DNA of 64,000 nt, from positions 1,612,001 through 1,676,000 of the forward strand of contig NZ_AKJN02000006.1 in the NCBI RefSeq assembly GCF_000282315.2, in the 5' to 3' direction. The stretch comes from Pseudomonas sp. GM41(2012). Its GTDB lineage: Bacteria > Pseudomonadota > Gammaproteobacteria > Pseudomonadales > Pseudomonadaceae. Within the stretch, counting starts at the first letter, position 1. The number at the start of each line of letters is the position of its first letter. The position numbers were made by a program, and so were the translations under genes. Of this stretch, positions 1-7,745 are shown in pieces. The notes beneath the pieces are model-generated. The model was not told where the DNA came from, made no database searches, and worked only from the letters and a program-made list of their open reading frames with translations.

Positions 1-923
1 TCCCTGCCATTTTCGGATTGGACCCTTCAGGTGTTGTCGAAGCCGTCGGCGCCCAGGTCTATGATTTCAAGGTCGGCGACCGGGTTTACGTCAACCCGGG
101 AAGGCACTGCGGTTCATGCCGGGCCTGCCGCACGGGCAACACCATTGCGTGCACTGCCTATACGTTCAACGGTTATTTCGGGTTCACACCGAAAAGCCCG
201 CGCATGTTCGAAGACTACCCCTACGGTGGTCTTTGCGAGTACATCCCTGCCCCGCAATACAGCCTGGTCAAACTGCCGGACAACATCAGTTTCGAAACCG
301 CCGCGCGCCTGGGTTATCTGGGCACCGCCTACAAAGCATTGCTCAAGGCGAACGCGGGTCCCGGCAGCACGGTGCTGATCAACGGGATCAGCGGGACGCT
401 CGGCCTGGGCGCCGTCGCTTTGGCGCTGGCCATGGGTGTTCGTAAAATCCTCGGCACCGCCCGAAACCAGGATCTGTTCCAGAAGGTGAAAGACCTGGCC
501 GCCCCAGGCCGGATTGAAATCCATACCCTGGGTACGATTCCTACCAACGAATGGGCCTATCAAGTCACCCATGGTGAAGGCGTCGATGTGGTCATTGATG
601 CCCTGGGTCCGGGCGCACCCCACGAGAGCCTGACTCAGGCGCTTAAATCCCTCCACCGCGGTGGGCAACTGGTGAACGTCGGCGCCATCGCCGGCGAAGT
701 GCCGATCGATCTGCACTGGATCATGGACAACGACATTCAGATCAGCGGATCTGCCTGGTTCACCACCGGACAAGGCCAGGCCATGGCGGACATGGTTGAA
801 TCCGGGGTGCTTGATCTCTCGTTCTTCGAAAACACAGCCTTCAGTCTGGAGGACGTCAACAGCGCGATTACCGGTATCGAAAACCGTCACGGCGGCTTCA
901 GCAACTACGTCATCTGTCCTTGA
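1..923 (+). CDS. Zinc-type alcohol dehydrogenase, 5' end outside window
   Basis: Medium-chain zinc-dependent alcohol dehydrogenase, expected to oxidise an alcohol or reduce an aldehyde with NAD(P) in the cytoplasm. The reading frame is open from the window edge (codons from base 3 read PAIFGLDPSGVVEAVG, the usual GroES-like segment), so the true start lies upstream. The cysteine group in GRHCGSCRACRTGNTIAC matches the structural-zinc lobe, and GISGTLGLGAVALALAMG is the Rossmann dinucleotide-binding turn. The catalytic N-terminal part is missing from view. A hairpin at 931-963 probably ends its transcript before the cupin gene. Substrate cannot be deduced. Confidence 0.9.
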   Translation, partial: PAIFGLDPSGVVEAVGAQVYDFKVGDRVYVNPGRHCGSCRACRTGNTIACTAYTFNGYFGFTPKSPRMFEDYPYGGLCEYIPAPQYSLVKLPDNISFETAARLGYLGTAYKALLKANAGPGSTVLINGISGTLGLGAVALALAMGVRKILGTARNQDLFQKVKDLAAPGRIEIHTLGTIPTNEWAYQVTHGEGVDVVIDALGPGAPHESLTQALKSLHRGGQLVNVGAIAGEVPIDLHWIMDNDIQISGSAWFTTGQGQAMADMVESGVLDLSFFENTAFSLEDVNSAITGIENRHGGFSNYVICP

Positions 924-930
924 CTAAACT

Positions 931-970
931 CAGCGAGCGGAGCGGTTCAACCGCCCCTCGCTGCTTCTTT
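931..970 (+). terminator. Rho-independent terminator after the alcohol dehydrogenase
   Basis: A 7-bp outer stem (CAGCGAG at 931-937 with CTCGCTG at 957-963) plus an inner GCGG/CCGC stem around a TTCAA loop is followed by a T-rich stretch. It lies 8 bases after the stop codon and would separate the dehydrogenase transcript from the cupin gene. Confidence 0.7.
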
Positions 971-992
971 GACTGCCCATTGAGTAATCCCT

Positions 993-1544
993 ATGAAGAT
1001 AAGAAGAATCGTCACCGGCCACGACGAACAGGGCAATTCCGTGTTCGTTTCAGATGACTATGCCCCAAGGGCCCAGTCCTTTGCCTCAATCCCGGGGCAC
1101 GCGATGGCACAGTTGTGGACGACTCCCGCCCAGCCGACACTCCTCGAAAAAGAGCGCGACCCGACGCTCGATTACGCCTCGCTGATTCCTCCTCAGGGCG
1201 GCACCAGCATCGCCATGTTTGATTTCCCACCCGACACCGTCATGCAGAACCTTGTCGATGGCGTCCAGGCCTTTGGCGAGTTGAGCGCTGCACTGCCGGG
1301 CTTGATCGAAAGCTTCGAGCCGGACCATCCAGGCATGCACACCACCGCCACCATTGATTACGGAATCATTCTGGAAGGTGAAATGTGGCTGGAGCTGGAT
1401 AACGGTCAGAGCCGTCTGGTAAAAGCCGGCGACATCGTTATTCAAAATGGCACGCGACACGCATGGCGCAACAAAAGTGAGCGGATTGCCCGGGCACTGT
1501 TTGTGATGATCGGGGTGTCACCCGCAGAGAAAAAGACTGTGTAG
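993..1544 (+). CDS. Cupin-domain protein
   Basis: 183-residue cytoplasmic protein with a C-terminal single cupin barrel (about residues 105-175). The segment DYGIILEGEMWLELDNG is cupin motif 1 and KAGDIVIQNGTRHAWRN is motif 2; the histidines that could bind a metal include one in each motif region (HTTATIDYG and TRHAW). The N-terminal hundred residues are not recognised. It lies between the alcohol dehydrogenase and the FMN reductase, 37 bp before the latter, so a role in redox or aromatic-compound metabolism is plausible but only inferred. The ribosome binding site is weak. Confidence 0.8.
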   Translation: MKIRRIVTGHDEQGNSVFVSDDYAPRAQSFASIPGHAMAQLWTTPAQPTLLEKERDPTLDYASLIPPQGGTSIAMFDFPPDTVMQNLVDGVQAFGELSAALPGLIESFEPDHPGMHTTATIDYGIILEGEMWLELDNGQSRLVKAGDIVIQNGTRHAWRNKSERIARALFVMIGVSPAEKKTV

Positions 1545-1581
1545 TTGTTTGATTATTCATCTCTCGGATTGAAGGATTTTT

Positions 1582-2133
1582 ATGACCACCCCTCGTCTAC
1601 TCGGCATTTCAGGCAGCCTGCGTTCACAGTCAACGAATACTGCGATTCTCAAGTCACTTTGCGCTCGATTGGGCGATCAGGCAGAAATGAGTCTCTTCGC
1701 GCTGAATGACATCCCCCTGTACAACGCAGATATCGAAACGCAAGCGCTACCAGCATCCGTGGCAGCGTTGAAAGAGGCCATCGCACAAGCCGATGGTTTG
1801 ATCATCTGTTCGCCCGAATACAACTACGGCACCTCCGGCGTGCTGAAAAATGCGCTGGATTGGGCCTCCCGCCCGGGCTTCAATTCACCGCTGAAAAACA
1901 AACCCGTGCTGATCATGACCTCTTCACCCGGTGTGCTCGGCGGAGTGCGTGCCCAGTCTCAACTGCGGGAAACGCTGTCGGCCACGCTGTCCAGGGTCAT
2001 TTGCGGCCCTCAGATCGTGATTCCCGGCGTAAATCAAAAGATCCAGAACGGCCACTTCGTCGACGAAACAACGATCGAGTTCATGCGGGCGGGTGTCGAT
2101 CATTTGATCGCGGAAATCAAACTCTGGTCTTAG
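1582..2133 (+). CDS. NADPH-dependent FMN reductase family protein
   Basis: 183-residue flavodoxin-fold reductase. The N-terminal GISGSLRSQSTN loop binds the FMN phosphate and SPEYNYGTSGVLKNALDW is the signature of the NADPH:FMN/quinone/chromate reductase family (ChrR, YieF, MdaB-like). Such proteins use NAD(P)H to reduce flavin, quinones or azo compounds in the cytoplasm. The start is supported by GAAGGA about 6 bases before the ATG. It is followed 62 bp later by a MerR-type regulator on the same strand, a pairing that suggests a response to electrophiles or quinones; this is inference. The exact physiological acceptor is unknown. Confidence 0.88.
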   Translation: MTTPRLLGISGSLRSQSTNTAILKSLCARLGDQAEMSLFALNDIPLYNADIETQALPASVAALKEAIAQADGLIICSPEYNYGTSGVLKNALDWASRPGFNSPLKNKPVLIMTSSPGVLGGVRAQSQLRETLSATLSRVICGPQIVIPGVNQKIQNGHFVDETTIEFMRAGVDHLIAEIKLWS

Positions 2134-2195
2134 CGGGCTGCGATAGGATGGCTGCGGATTTTCGATAGCGACTCGCGTGGCGAGAAGGATTGCTG

Positions 2196-2603
2196 ATGTT
2201 CATTGGAAGACTCGCCGGGCTCACCGGCTGCACCCCGAAAGCCATTCGACTTTACGAACAGATGGGGTTGATCCCGGAACCGGATCGTCAGGGTCGATAT
2301 CGCGTCTACACCTCACATCACCTCACGCTCGTGCGCCTGATCCGCCGGGCGCAGGTCGCCGGTTTCAAGCTCGCCGAAATGGTGCCGCTCATCGCTGCCA
2401 AGAACACATTGCAAGCCTTTCCCGTGGAAATGGCCAACGAGGCGATCGACCTCAAGCGCCAGCAAACTTTCGAGAAAATAGCTGACTTGCTGGCCTTGGC
2501 TGATCACCTCGGCGAACTCAAAAGCGAGATCAATTCCCTTTTTGCACCGGGTGCAGTGATAACGCCTCATCGCGATGCGTCGAGCGCTGGCCTAGATAGA
2601 TAA
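2196..2603 (+). CDS. MerR-family transcriptional regulator
   Basis: 135-residue regulator. The N-terminal winged helix is clear (FIGRLAGLTGCTPKAIRLYE, then MGLIPEPDRQGRYRVY), followed by the usual helical region (HLTLVRLIRRAQVAGFKLAEM) and a dimerisation helix. The C-terminal part has no cysteine cluster, so it is not a classical mercury, copper or redox sensor; an organic ligand is more likely. I chose the ATG at 2196 because AAGGA stands at good spacing. Its 3' end overlaps the convergent reductase gene by 74 bp, and that gene's promoter contains a MerR-type palindrome at 3616-3635, so it is the probable target. Confidence 0.9.
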   Translation: MFIGRLAGLTGCTPKAIRLYEQMGLIPEPDRQGRYRVYTSHHLTLVRLIRRAQVAGFKLAEMVPLIAAKNTLQAFPVEMANEAIDLKRQQTFEKIADLLALADHLGELKSEINSLFAPGAVITPHRDASSAGLDR

Positions 2604-3561
2604 ACGCCGATTGCAGGGCAACTTCCGGCGCTCGTGAGCGAAAGCCCAATTCGGTCCTGGCCTTGGTGATGGCGTATTCCTGCTTGACGCCGTGGAACAT
2701 CCTCACCTGACTGAGCAACAGTTGCGCTGGCCGACCGGTCAACCCGGCCCAACGCTCCTGCATCCACGCCACCGCGACCAACAGCCATTTGGGCGCCGGC
2801 GGTGGTGGGCGATAGCCCGGGGAAACCACGTTCGCGGCATCAATGATCTGGGCCAGTGAAGAGGACCGCTCATTCGCCAGAATGTAGCGCTGCCCTGACC
2901 GGCCTTTTTCTGCCGCGAGGATCATCCCCAAGGCGACATCTCGCACGTCGACAAAATTGAAATGAAAGCCTGGGTCCAGAGGCATTTGCCGCCGCCTGAC
3001 CGAATCGACAAACCTCATGGTGTCAGTCAGCCTGGCCGCGTTGGGGCCGATCATCGCCGAGGGCAACACCGAGACCATCCAAAGGTTAAGCGCCTGAGCC
3101 GTATGCCAGGCTATTTGCTCCGACAGAATCTTGGACGCGTAATAGGCATTCTCGTCCTCGTCATTCCAGTGCTCTTCATCGAGCTTCTGCCCGTTCTGAC
3201 CGATGGCCGCAACGGAACTGACATACACCACGCGCTTGACCCCGGCCTTCGCCGCCGCCTGCAAAACGCGACGTGTTCCTTCCACATTCGGTTCGATAAT
3301 CTCGGCGTGCGGATGCCTCGCCCAATGCTTGAACACCGCCGCGACCTGAAACAACAGATCGACCCCGTTTAACGCCTCAAGCATGGCCGCTTCGTCGAGC
3401 AGTTCGGCATACACCCTTTCGCAATCCAACCCCTCGAACGCTGCCGAATCGTTCACATCACGAACTCCGGCGCGGACTCGGTAACCCTGATCGAGCAAGG
3501 CTCTGACCAAGGTATTGCCCAAATGCCCATTGGCGCCCGTGACCAAACATAACTGACTCAT
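2530..3561 (-). CDS. NAD(P)-dependent epimerase / dihydroflavonol-4-reductase-like extended SDR
   Basis: 343-residue extended short-chain reductase. The N-terminal LVTGANGHLGNTLVRALL is the TGxxGxxG nucleotide-binding motif, VYVSSVAAIG holds the active-site serine strand and YYASKILSE is the catalytic YxxxK. Members reduce aldehydes or ketones with NADPH, or epimerise sugar nucleotides; the sequence is closest in style to dihydroflavonol-4-reductase/aldehyde reductases. The ATG at 3561 is preceded by GAGGGGGAC, a strong ribosome site. The last 74 bp run antisense through the end of the MerR gene. Its promoter has the 20-bp spacer and central palindrome of MerR-controlled promoters. Confidence 0.88.
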   Translation of the reverse strand: MSQLCLVTGANGHLGNTLVRALLDQGYRVRAGVRDVNDSAAFEGLDCERVYAELLDEAAMLEALNGVDLLFQVAAVFKHWARHPHAEIIEPNVEGTRRVLQAAAKAGVKRVVYVSSVAAIGQNGQKLDEEHWNDEDENAYYASKILSEQIAWHTAQALNLWMVSVLPSAMIGPNAARLTDTMRFVDSVRRRQMPLDPGFHFNFVDVRDVALGMILAAEKGRSGQRYILANERSSSLAQIIDAANVVSPGYRPPPPAPKWLLVAVAWMQERWAGLTGRPAQLLLSQVRMFHGVKQEYAITKARTELGFRSRAPEVALQSAFIYLGQRSTHRDEALSLHPVQKGN

Positions 3562-3607
3562 ACAACCGTCCCCCTCGCGTGAACAAACATCCGTTTTGGC
3601 GAGGACC

Positions 3608-3639
3608 ACCTTAGGCTCTGTCCCGTGGGACAGAGTCAA
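3608..3639 (-). promoter_or_regulatory. MerR-type promoter/operator of the reductase gene
   Basis: On the minus strand a -35 box TTGACT (3634-3639) and a -10-like TAAGGT (3608-3613) are 20 bp apart, longer than the normal 17. Between and partly over them lies a perfect 9+9 palindrome, CTCTGTCCC (3616-3624) and GGGACAGAG (3627-3635) with a 2-bp centre. Overlong spacer plus palindrome is the hallmark of promoters activated by DNA distortion by MerR proteins. It lies about 45 bases before the reductase ATG. Confidence 0.75.
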
Positions 3640-3786
3640 GCAGTACACGGTAACTCGGCCATCGGATTGCCGAATCGACGGGTCACTGACGAAGAATTTT
3701 TCCCCTGTTTCTGACTCAAATAAAACACAGACAGCTCAGTCGTGCCGATCAAAGCCAACTGACTGCACGTTGGGCAATCCACCCTC

Positions 3787-5169
3787 ATGGGGATGACGTC
3801 CATGAACAGCACTTCCCAAGACAGGCCAGACACACTTTATGGCTCACATAGCCACATTGACGAGGCCGCCATCACCCCTCTCCTGCGCCAATACGCCGAG
3901 CCCCTGCCGGAACCGGACGCCGAAGCCTTTGGTGAAATGTTCGACCGCTACGCTGATGCGCAGGTGGTGATGATCGGGGAAGCCAGCCATGGCACTCACG
4001 ACTTTTATCGAGCCCGGGCTGCGATCACCCAAAGACTGATCAAGCAGCACGGCTTCAATATCGTGGCGGTTGAAGCTGACTGGCCAGACGCAGGTCATGT
4101 CGACCGTTATGTCCGGGGGCTGGTGCCCTCGGCCTGGAAACGCCATATCTTCAGCCGGTTTCCGACCTGGATGTGGCGCAACACCGATGTCAGAGCCTTC
4201 GCCCATTGGCTCCATCAGTACAACCACCAGCAAGCCCCTGAATCTCGCGTCGAGTTTCGCGGTCTGGACGTTTACAGTTTGCGTAACTCCATTCACGAGG
4301 TGCTGAGCTATCTGGAACGGGTCGACCCGCGCCTGGCACACGAAGCAAGGCGTCGTTATGGCTGTTTGACCCCCTGGCAGGATGATCCTGCGTCGTACGG
4401 TCATTTTGTCGAACGCAACGACCTGATGCCCTGCGAGCAGGCCGTGGTCGACCAGCTCAATGTCATGCTGGCCGAACAACTGGCCGGGCTTGTCCAATAC
4501 GACGAGGCGTTCTTCAACGCTACGCAAAACGCCCGGGTCGTGCGGGCGGCGGAACAATACTATCGAGCGATTTATCGAGGTTCGACCGCCTCCTGGAACC
4601 TGCGTGACCGCCACATGTTCGACACATTACAGGCCCTGCTTGAGCATCGAGGCCCAAAAGCCAAAGCGGTGGTGTGGGCGCACAACTCCCATATCGGCAA
4701 TGCGGCGGCCACGGAAATGGGCTGGAAAGGTCAGTTCAATATCGGTCAGCTGTGCCGCAACGCTTATGGCCGCAATGTCGTTCTGATCGGCATGAGCACC
4801 GACCGTGGCCAGGTAGCAGCGGCCGATGACTGGGATGGCGAGATGCTCATCAAGGACATCCGGCCCTCTCGTCCAGACAGTTGGGAGCATCAGTTCCTCA
4901 AGGCCGGAGTCCCGGCGTCATTGACCGATTGGCGAGATCCGCAGCGAAAAGACCTGCTTCGGGCCCTGTCCAAACCTTTGCTGGAACGGGCCATCGGGGT
5001 GATTTACCGACCCCACAGCGAGCGCCGCAGTCATTACTTCGAGGCGGTGCTGGCCGAACAATTTGATGCAATGGTCTGGATTGAACAGACCCGACCGGTG
5101 ACGGCACTGGCGCTGCCGAAAAGCCAGGAACGGGAGCCGGAAGACGACACCTTCCCATTTGGTGTGTAA
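3787..5169 (+). CDS. Erythromycin esterase family protein
   Basis: 460-residue member of the erythromycin esterase / EreA-like family (succinoglycan-type hydrolases). The family's conserved acid and histidine motifs are present: VMIGEASHGTHDFYRAR near residue 60, VAVEADWPDAG near 93 and VVWAHNSHIGNAA near 300. No signal peptide is visible, so it is probably cytoplasmic. Chromosomal members rarely have macrolide-esterase function and their substrate is unknown. A second in-frame ATG at 3802 has GGGG about 9 bases upstream and could be the real start. The gene converges on a phosphoribosyltransferase gene across a 219-bp inverted-repeat element; these two families are often neighbours or fused in other bacteria (from memory). 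Confidence 0.85.
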   Translation: MGMTSMNSTSQDRPDTLYGSHSHIDEAAITPLLRQYAEPLPEPDAEAFGEMFDRYADAQVVMIGEASHGTHDFYRARAAITQRLIKQHGFNIVAVEADWPDAGHVDRYVRGLVPSAWKRHIFSRFPTWMWRNTDVRAFAHWLHQYNHQQAPESRVEFRGLDVYSLRNSIHEVLSYLERVDPRLAHEARRRYGCLTPWQDDPASYGHFVERNDLMPCEQAVVDQLNVMLAEQLAGLVQYDEAFFNATQNARVVRAAEQYYRAIYRGSTASWNLRDRHMFDTLQALLEHRGPKAKAVVWAHNSHIGNAAATEMGWKGQFNIGQLCRNAYGRNVVLIGMSTDRGQVAAADDWDGEMLIKDIRPSRPDSWEHQFLKAGVPASLTDWRDPQRKDLLRALSKPLLERAIGVIYRPHSERRSHYFEAVLAEQFDAMVWIEQTRPVTALALPKSQEREPEDDTFPFGV

Positions 5170-5183
5170 AACCGAGCGTATCA

Positions 5184-5402
5184 CCTAATGCCGATCAGTT
5201 AAGGAACGACACAATCCGTAGCAGCTGGCGCAGCTGTGGCGAGGGGATTTATCCCCGTTGGGCTGCGAAGCGGCCCCTGTTTTTCCAGCCACACCGTGTC
5301 CAATGAATTACGACGGCTTCGCCGCCGAACGGGGATAAATCCCCTCGCCACAGCTGCGCCAGCTGCTACGGATCGCGTTTGGCTTAGCTGATCGGCATTA
5401 GG
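5184..5402. repeat. Long inverted-repeat element, copy A (MITE-like)
   Basis: The element begins and ends with perfect 15-bp inverted repeats (CCTAATGCCGATCAG at 5184-5198, complement at 5388-5402). Inside are perfect 45-bp inverted arms (5215-5259 and 5328-5372), starting TCCGTAGCAGCTGG. The arms carry a segment ending GGGGATTTATCCCC not found in copies B and C. No coding capacity. It fills the gap between two convergent genes and could fold into one very long hairpin that acts as a two-way terminator. No clear target duplication is visible. Confidence 0.85.
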
Positions 5403-5462
5403 GAATATCGGCTGCGAGGCAGTGCGTTATCGCTTTCGAGACCACGCTCACGCATCGGAACG

Positions 5463-6149
5463 TCACTGAGCTGAGGCGCCGCTAGCAGCTTCTCGCTGCC
5501 ACGCCCGCTGCAACAGCTTGATGACCTCGGCATCCGAGGTCTGGGTAAAGTCCATGTACCAACGGCTGATCGACATCATCCAGTCGGGAATGATCGGGCA
5601 TATCAGCTCATCCACCTCACTGCGCAGCGCTTCCGCCGTCTCAATCGGCGCCACCGGCACAGCGACGACGATGCGTGACGGCGCTTGCGCACGCACCGCT
5701 TGGATCGCAGCCATCATCGAGGCGCCTGTCGCCAGGCCGTCGTCGATCAGGATCACCACCTGATCCTTGAGTTGCACAGGCGCACGCGTTCCCCGGTAAA
5801 CCTTCTCACGACGCAACAGCTCCCGGGTTTCCCGTGCGACCACGTCATCGAACGCGGCCGGGTCAATCGGGTGAACCCGCAGTGCGTGTTCATTGAGGAT
5901 TTGGATGCCACCGCTGGCGATGGCGCCCATGGCAAATTCTTGATGAGACGGAACACCCAGCTTGCGCACCAGCATCAGGTCCAGACGAACGTCCAGTGCG
6001 GCGGCCACTTCATAAGCGACCGGCACACCGCCACGGGGCAAGGCGAGGACGATGACATCGGGTCGATGAGCGTATTTGAGCAGCGGTTCCACCAGACGTC
6101 GCCCGGCAGCGGCTCGGTCCTGCAGGATGGTGGGTGATGAGGGATTCAT
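5463..6149 (-). CDS. Phosphoribosyltransferase family protein
   Basis: 228-residue type I phosphoribosyltransferase-fold protein. VILIDDGLATGAS is the PRPP-binding loop (two acidic residues followed by the glycine-rich turn), and VIVLALPRGGVPVAYEVA with DLMLVRKLGVP forms the first part of the fold. Proteins of this type (annotated as PRTase or predicted phosphoribosyltransferase) lack an assigned substrate and are usually found near erythromycin-esterase-like or dienelactone hydrolase genes, as here. Cytoplasmic, no signal or membrane segments. It is convergent with the esterase-like gene across the inverted-repeat element and lies 95 bp downstream of the MATE gene start-to-end direction on the same strand. 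Confidence 0.88.
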   Translation of the reverse strand: MNPSSPTILQDRAAAGRRLVEPLLKYAHRPDVIVLALPRGGVPVAYEVAAALDVRLDLMLVRKLGVPSHQEFAMGAIASGGIQILNEHALRVHPIDPAAFDDVVARETRELLRREKVYRGTRAPVQLKDQVVILIDDGLATGASMMAAIQAVRAQAPSRIVVAVPVAPIETAEALRSEVDELICPIIPDWMMSISRWYMDFTQTSDAEVIKLLQRAWQREAASGASAQ

Positions 6150-6244
6150 TTGAAAACCTCCTCAGGCGATCACGCCTGTCGGTTCGCATCACATGGTCAC
6201 CAGAGATTGTCAGTCTGAAAGTGGCCGACAGCAAGTCCGCCCGC

Positions 6245-7603
6245 CTACACCAACCGCTCGATCTTCTGATGCTGCCAGACCATTTTGTAATACGCCGTCT
6301 GCAACACCAGCATCCCCAGATACGCCACCGGAAACGCCATCCACACACCCTGCAACCCGAACTGCCCGTCCAGCACATACGCCACCGGCAACTGCACCCC
6401 GACCACACAAAAAATCGAAATCGCCATCGGTACCAGCACCGAGCCGCTGGCGCGCATGATACCGCCGACAATCGCCTGGAAGCCGAACACCAACAGACTC
6501 CACAGCATGATGTGCAACAGATGTTCCGCCTTCGCCCGGGTGGAATCATCCGTGAGGAACAACCCCAGCAACCAGTGCGACAACAGATAACCCAACACCA
6601 CCAACCCACCGGTCAGGCACACATTGATCAACAGCCCCGTGCGCAGAATCGGCCCCATGCGCTCAAGCCGCCCTGCCCCAATCGCCTGAGCACCGAGGAT
6701 CGACGCCGTGATCGCAATCGACAGCGCCGGGAACTGCACGTAATTGACGATCTGCGTCACCGCCCCATACGCCGCCGTCGCCTGCGAACCGTGCTGATTC
6801 ACCAGCGCCAGAATCACCAACTCCGACACCGACAACACCACCATCTGCAACCCAGTCGGCAACCCGATGCGCAACACCTTGCCAAGAATCACCAGGTCCA
6901 GCCGCATCGCCGCAAACATCTCCCGATCCGGCGCCAACGGATGCCCCTTGCGAATCAACCGCCACGCCAGCCACCCCATCGCCGACAAATTACCCGCCAA
7001 CCCCGCATACGCCGCACTCTGAATCCCCATCATCGGCAACCCGAACCAACCCCGAATCAACGCCGGCGTCAGCGCCAACCCGATACACGTCGACACCACC
7101 AACGCGATCAACGGCGACACCGTATCGCTCACCCCGCGCAGCAGTTGGGTGAAGAGCACATAGACCAGGAGCGACGGCATGATCCACATCATCACGTGGG
7201 CGTAGGACACGGCGTCGTCGATAACGTCGGCCGGAGTCCCCAAACCCTGCAACGCGGGCCTTGCGAATACGCTGCCGAGTACCGCCGCTGTCAGGCCGAT
7301 CATTGCGCCTAACAGCAAGGTTGTGCCGGCGATGGTTTTCACCAGATGCGGTTCACGCGCGCCCCACGCTTGGCCGATGAGCACGCCCGCGCCCGCGCCG
7401 AGGCCGATGACCAGCGCGATGAAGAAGAAGACGATGGGGAACATGCCGGACACGGCAGCCAGGGCTTGGGTGCCGAGCATTTGGCCGATGTAGATGCTGT
7501 TGATGGTGCCCGACATGGATTGGAGGAAATTGGAGAGGACCATGGGGGCGAGGAAAAGGAGGTAGGTTTTCCAGAGGGGGTGTTGGGTGGCGGGGATTTG
7601 CAT
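6245..7603 (-). CDS. MATE family multidrug efflux transporter
   Basis: 452-residue inner-membrane protein with about twelve hydrophobic segments in two similar halves, as in NorM/DinF-type MATE exporters. The first half opens with PMVLSNFLQSMSGTINSIYIGQMLG and the second with RIGLPTGLQMVVLSVSELVILALVN, each the first helix pair of a MATE lobe. These proteins expel cationic drugs, dyes or metabolites in exchange for sodium ions or protons. Substrate cannot be deduced. The start ATG follows GGACC-type sequence and is the only sensible start. It is the last ordinary chromosomal gene before the accessory island at 7.7 kb. Confidence 0.92.
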   Translation of the reverse strand: MQIPATQHPLWKTYLLFLAPMVLSNFLQSMSGTINSIYIGQMLGTQALAAVSGMFPIVFFFIALVIGLGAGAGVLIGQAWGAREPHLVKTIAGTTLLLGAMIGLTAAVLGSVFARPALQGLGTPADVIDDAVSYAHVMMWIMPSLLVYVLFTQLLRGVSDTVSPLIALVVSTCIGLALTPALIRGWFGLPMMGIQSAAYAGLAGNLSAMGWLAWRLIRKGHPLAPDREMFAAMRLDLVILGKVLRIGLPTGLQMVVLSVSELVILALVNQHGSQATAAYGAVTQIVNYVQFPALSIAITASILGAQAIGAGRLERMGPILRTGLLINVCLTGGLVVLGYLLSHWLLGLFLTDDSTRAKAEHLLHIMLWSLLVFGFQAIVGGIMRASGSVLVPMAISIFCVVGVQLPVAYVLDGQFGLQGVWMAFPVAYLGMLVLQTAYYKMVWQHQKIERLV

Positions 7604-7745
7604 TGAGGGTCCGTCTCGGGGGTGGGCTCGTGTTTTGGAAATTCTACGCTAGGGGACTGGGTGCCACCCGATTCGATTTCGCAGATTTTGGGTAGCATTA
7701 GTAATGTCTGGTTTCGGTCAGAAGCAGTCAGTCAGATGTGTCTGG

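Noticed and set aside
5184..5402. Inverted repeat as a CRISPR array
   Set aside because: Only one pair of inverted arms, no regular direct repeats with spacers; no cas gene in the window.
6134..7312. 392-codon open frame antisense to the MATE gene
   Set aside because: Translation is dominated by Arg, His and Gln, with no family features; it is a frame shadow of a GC-rich gene.
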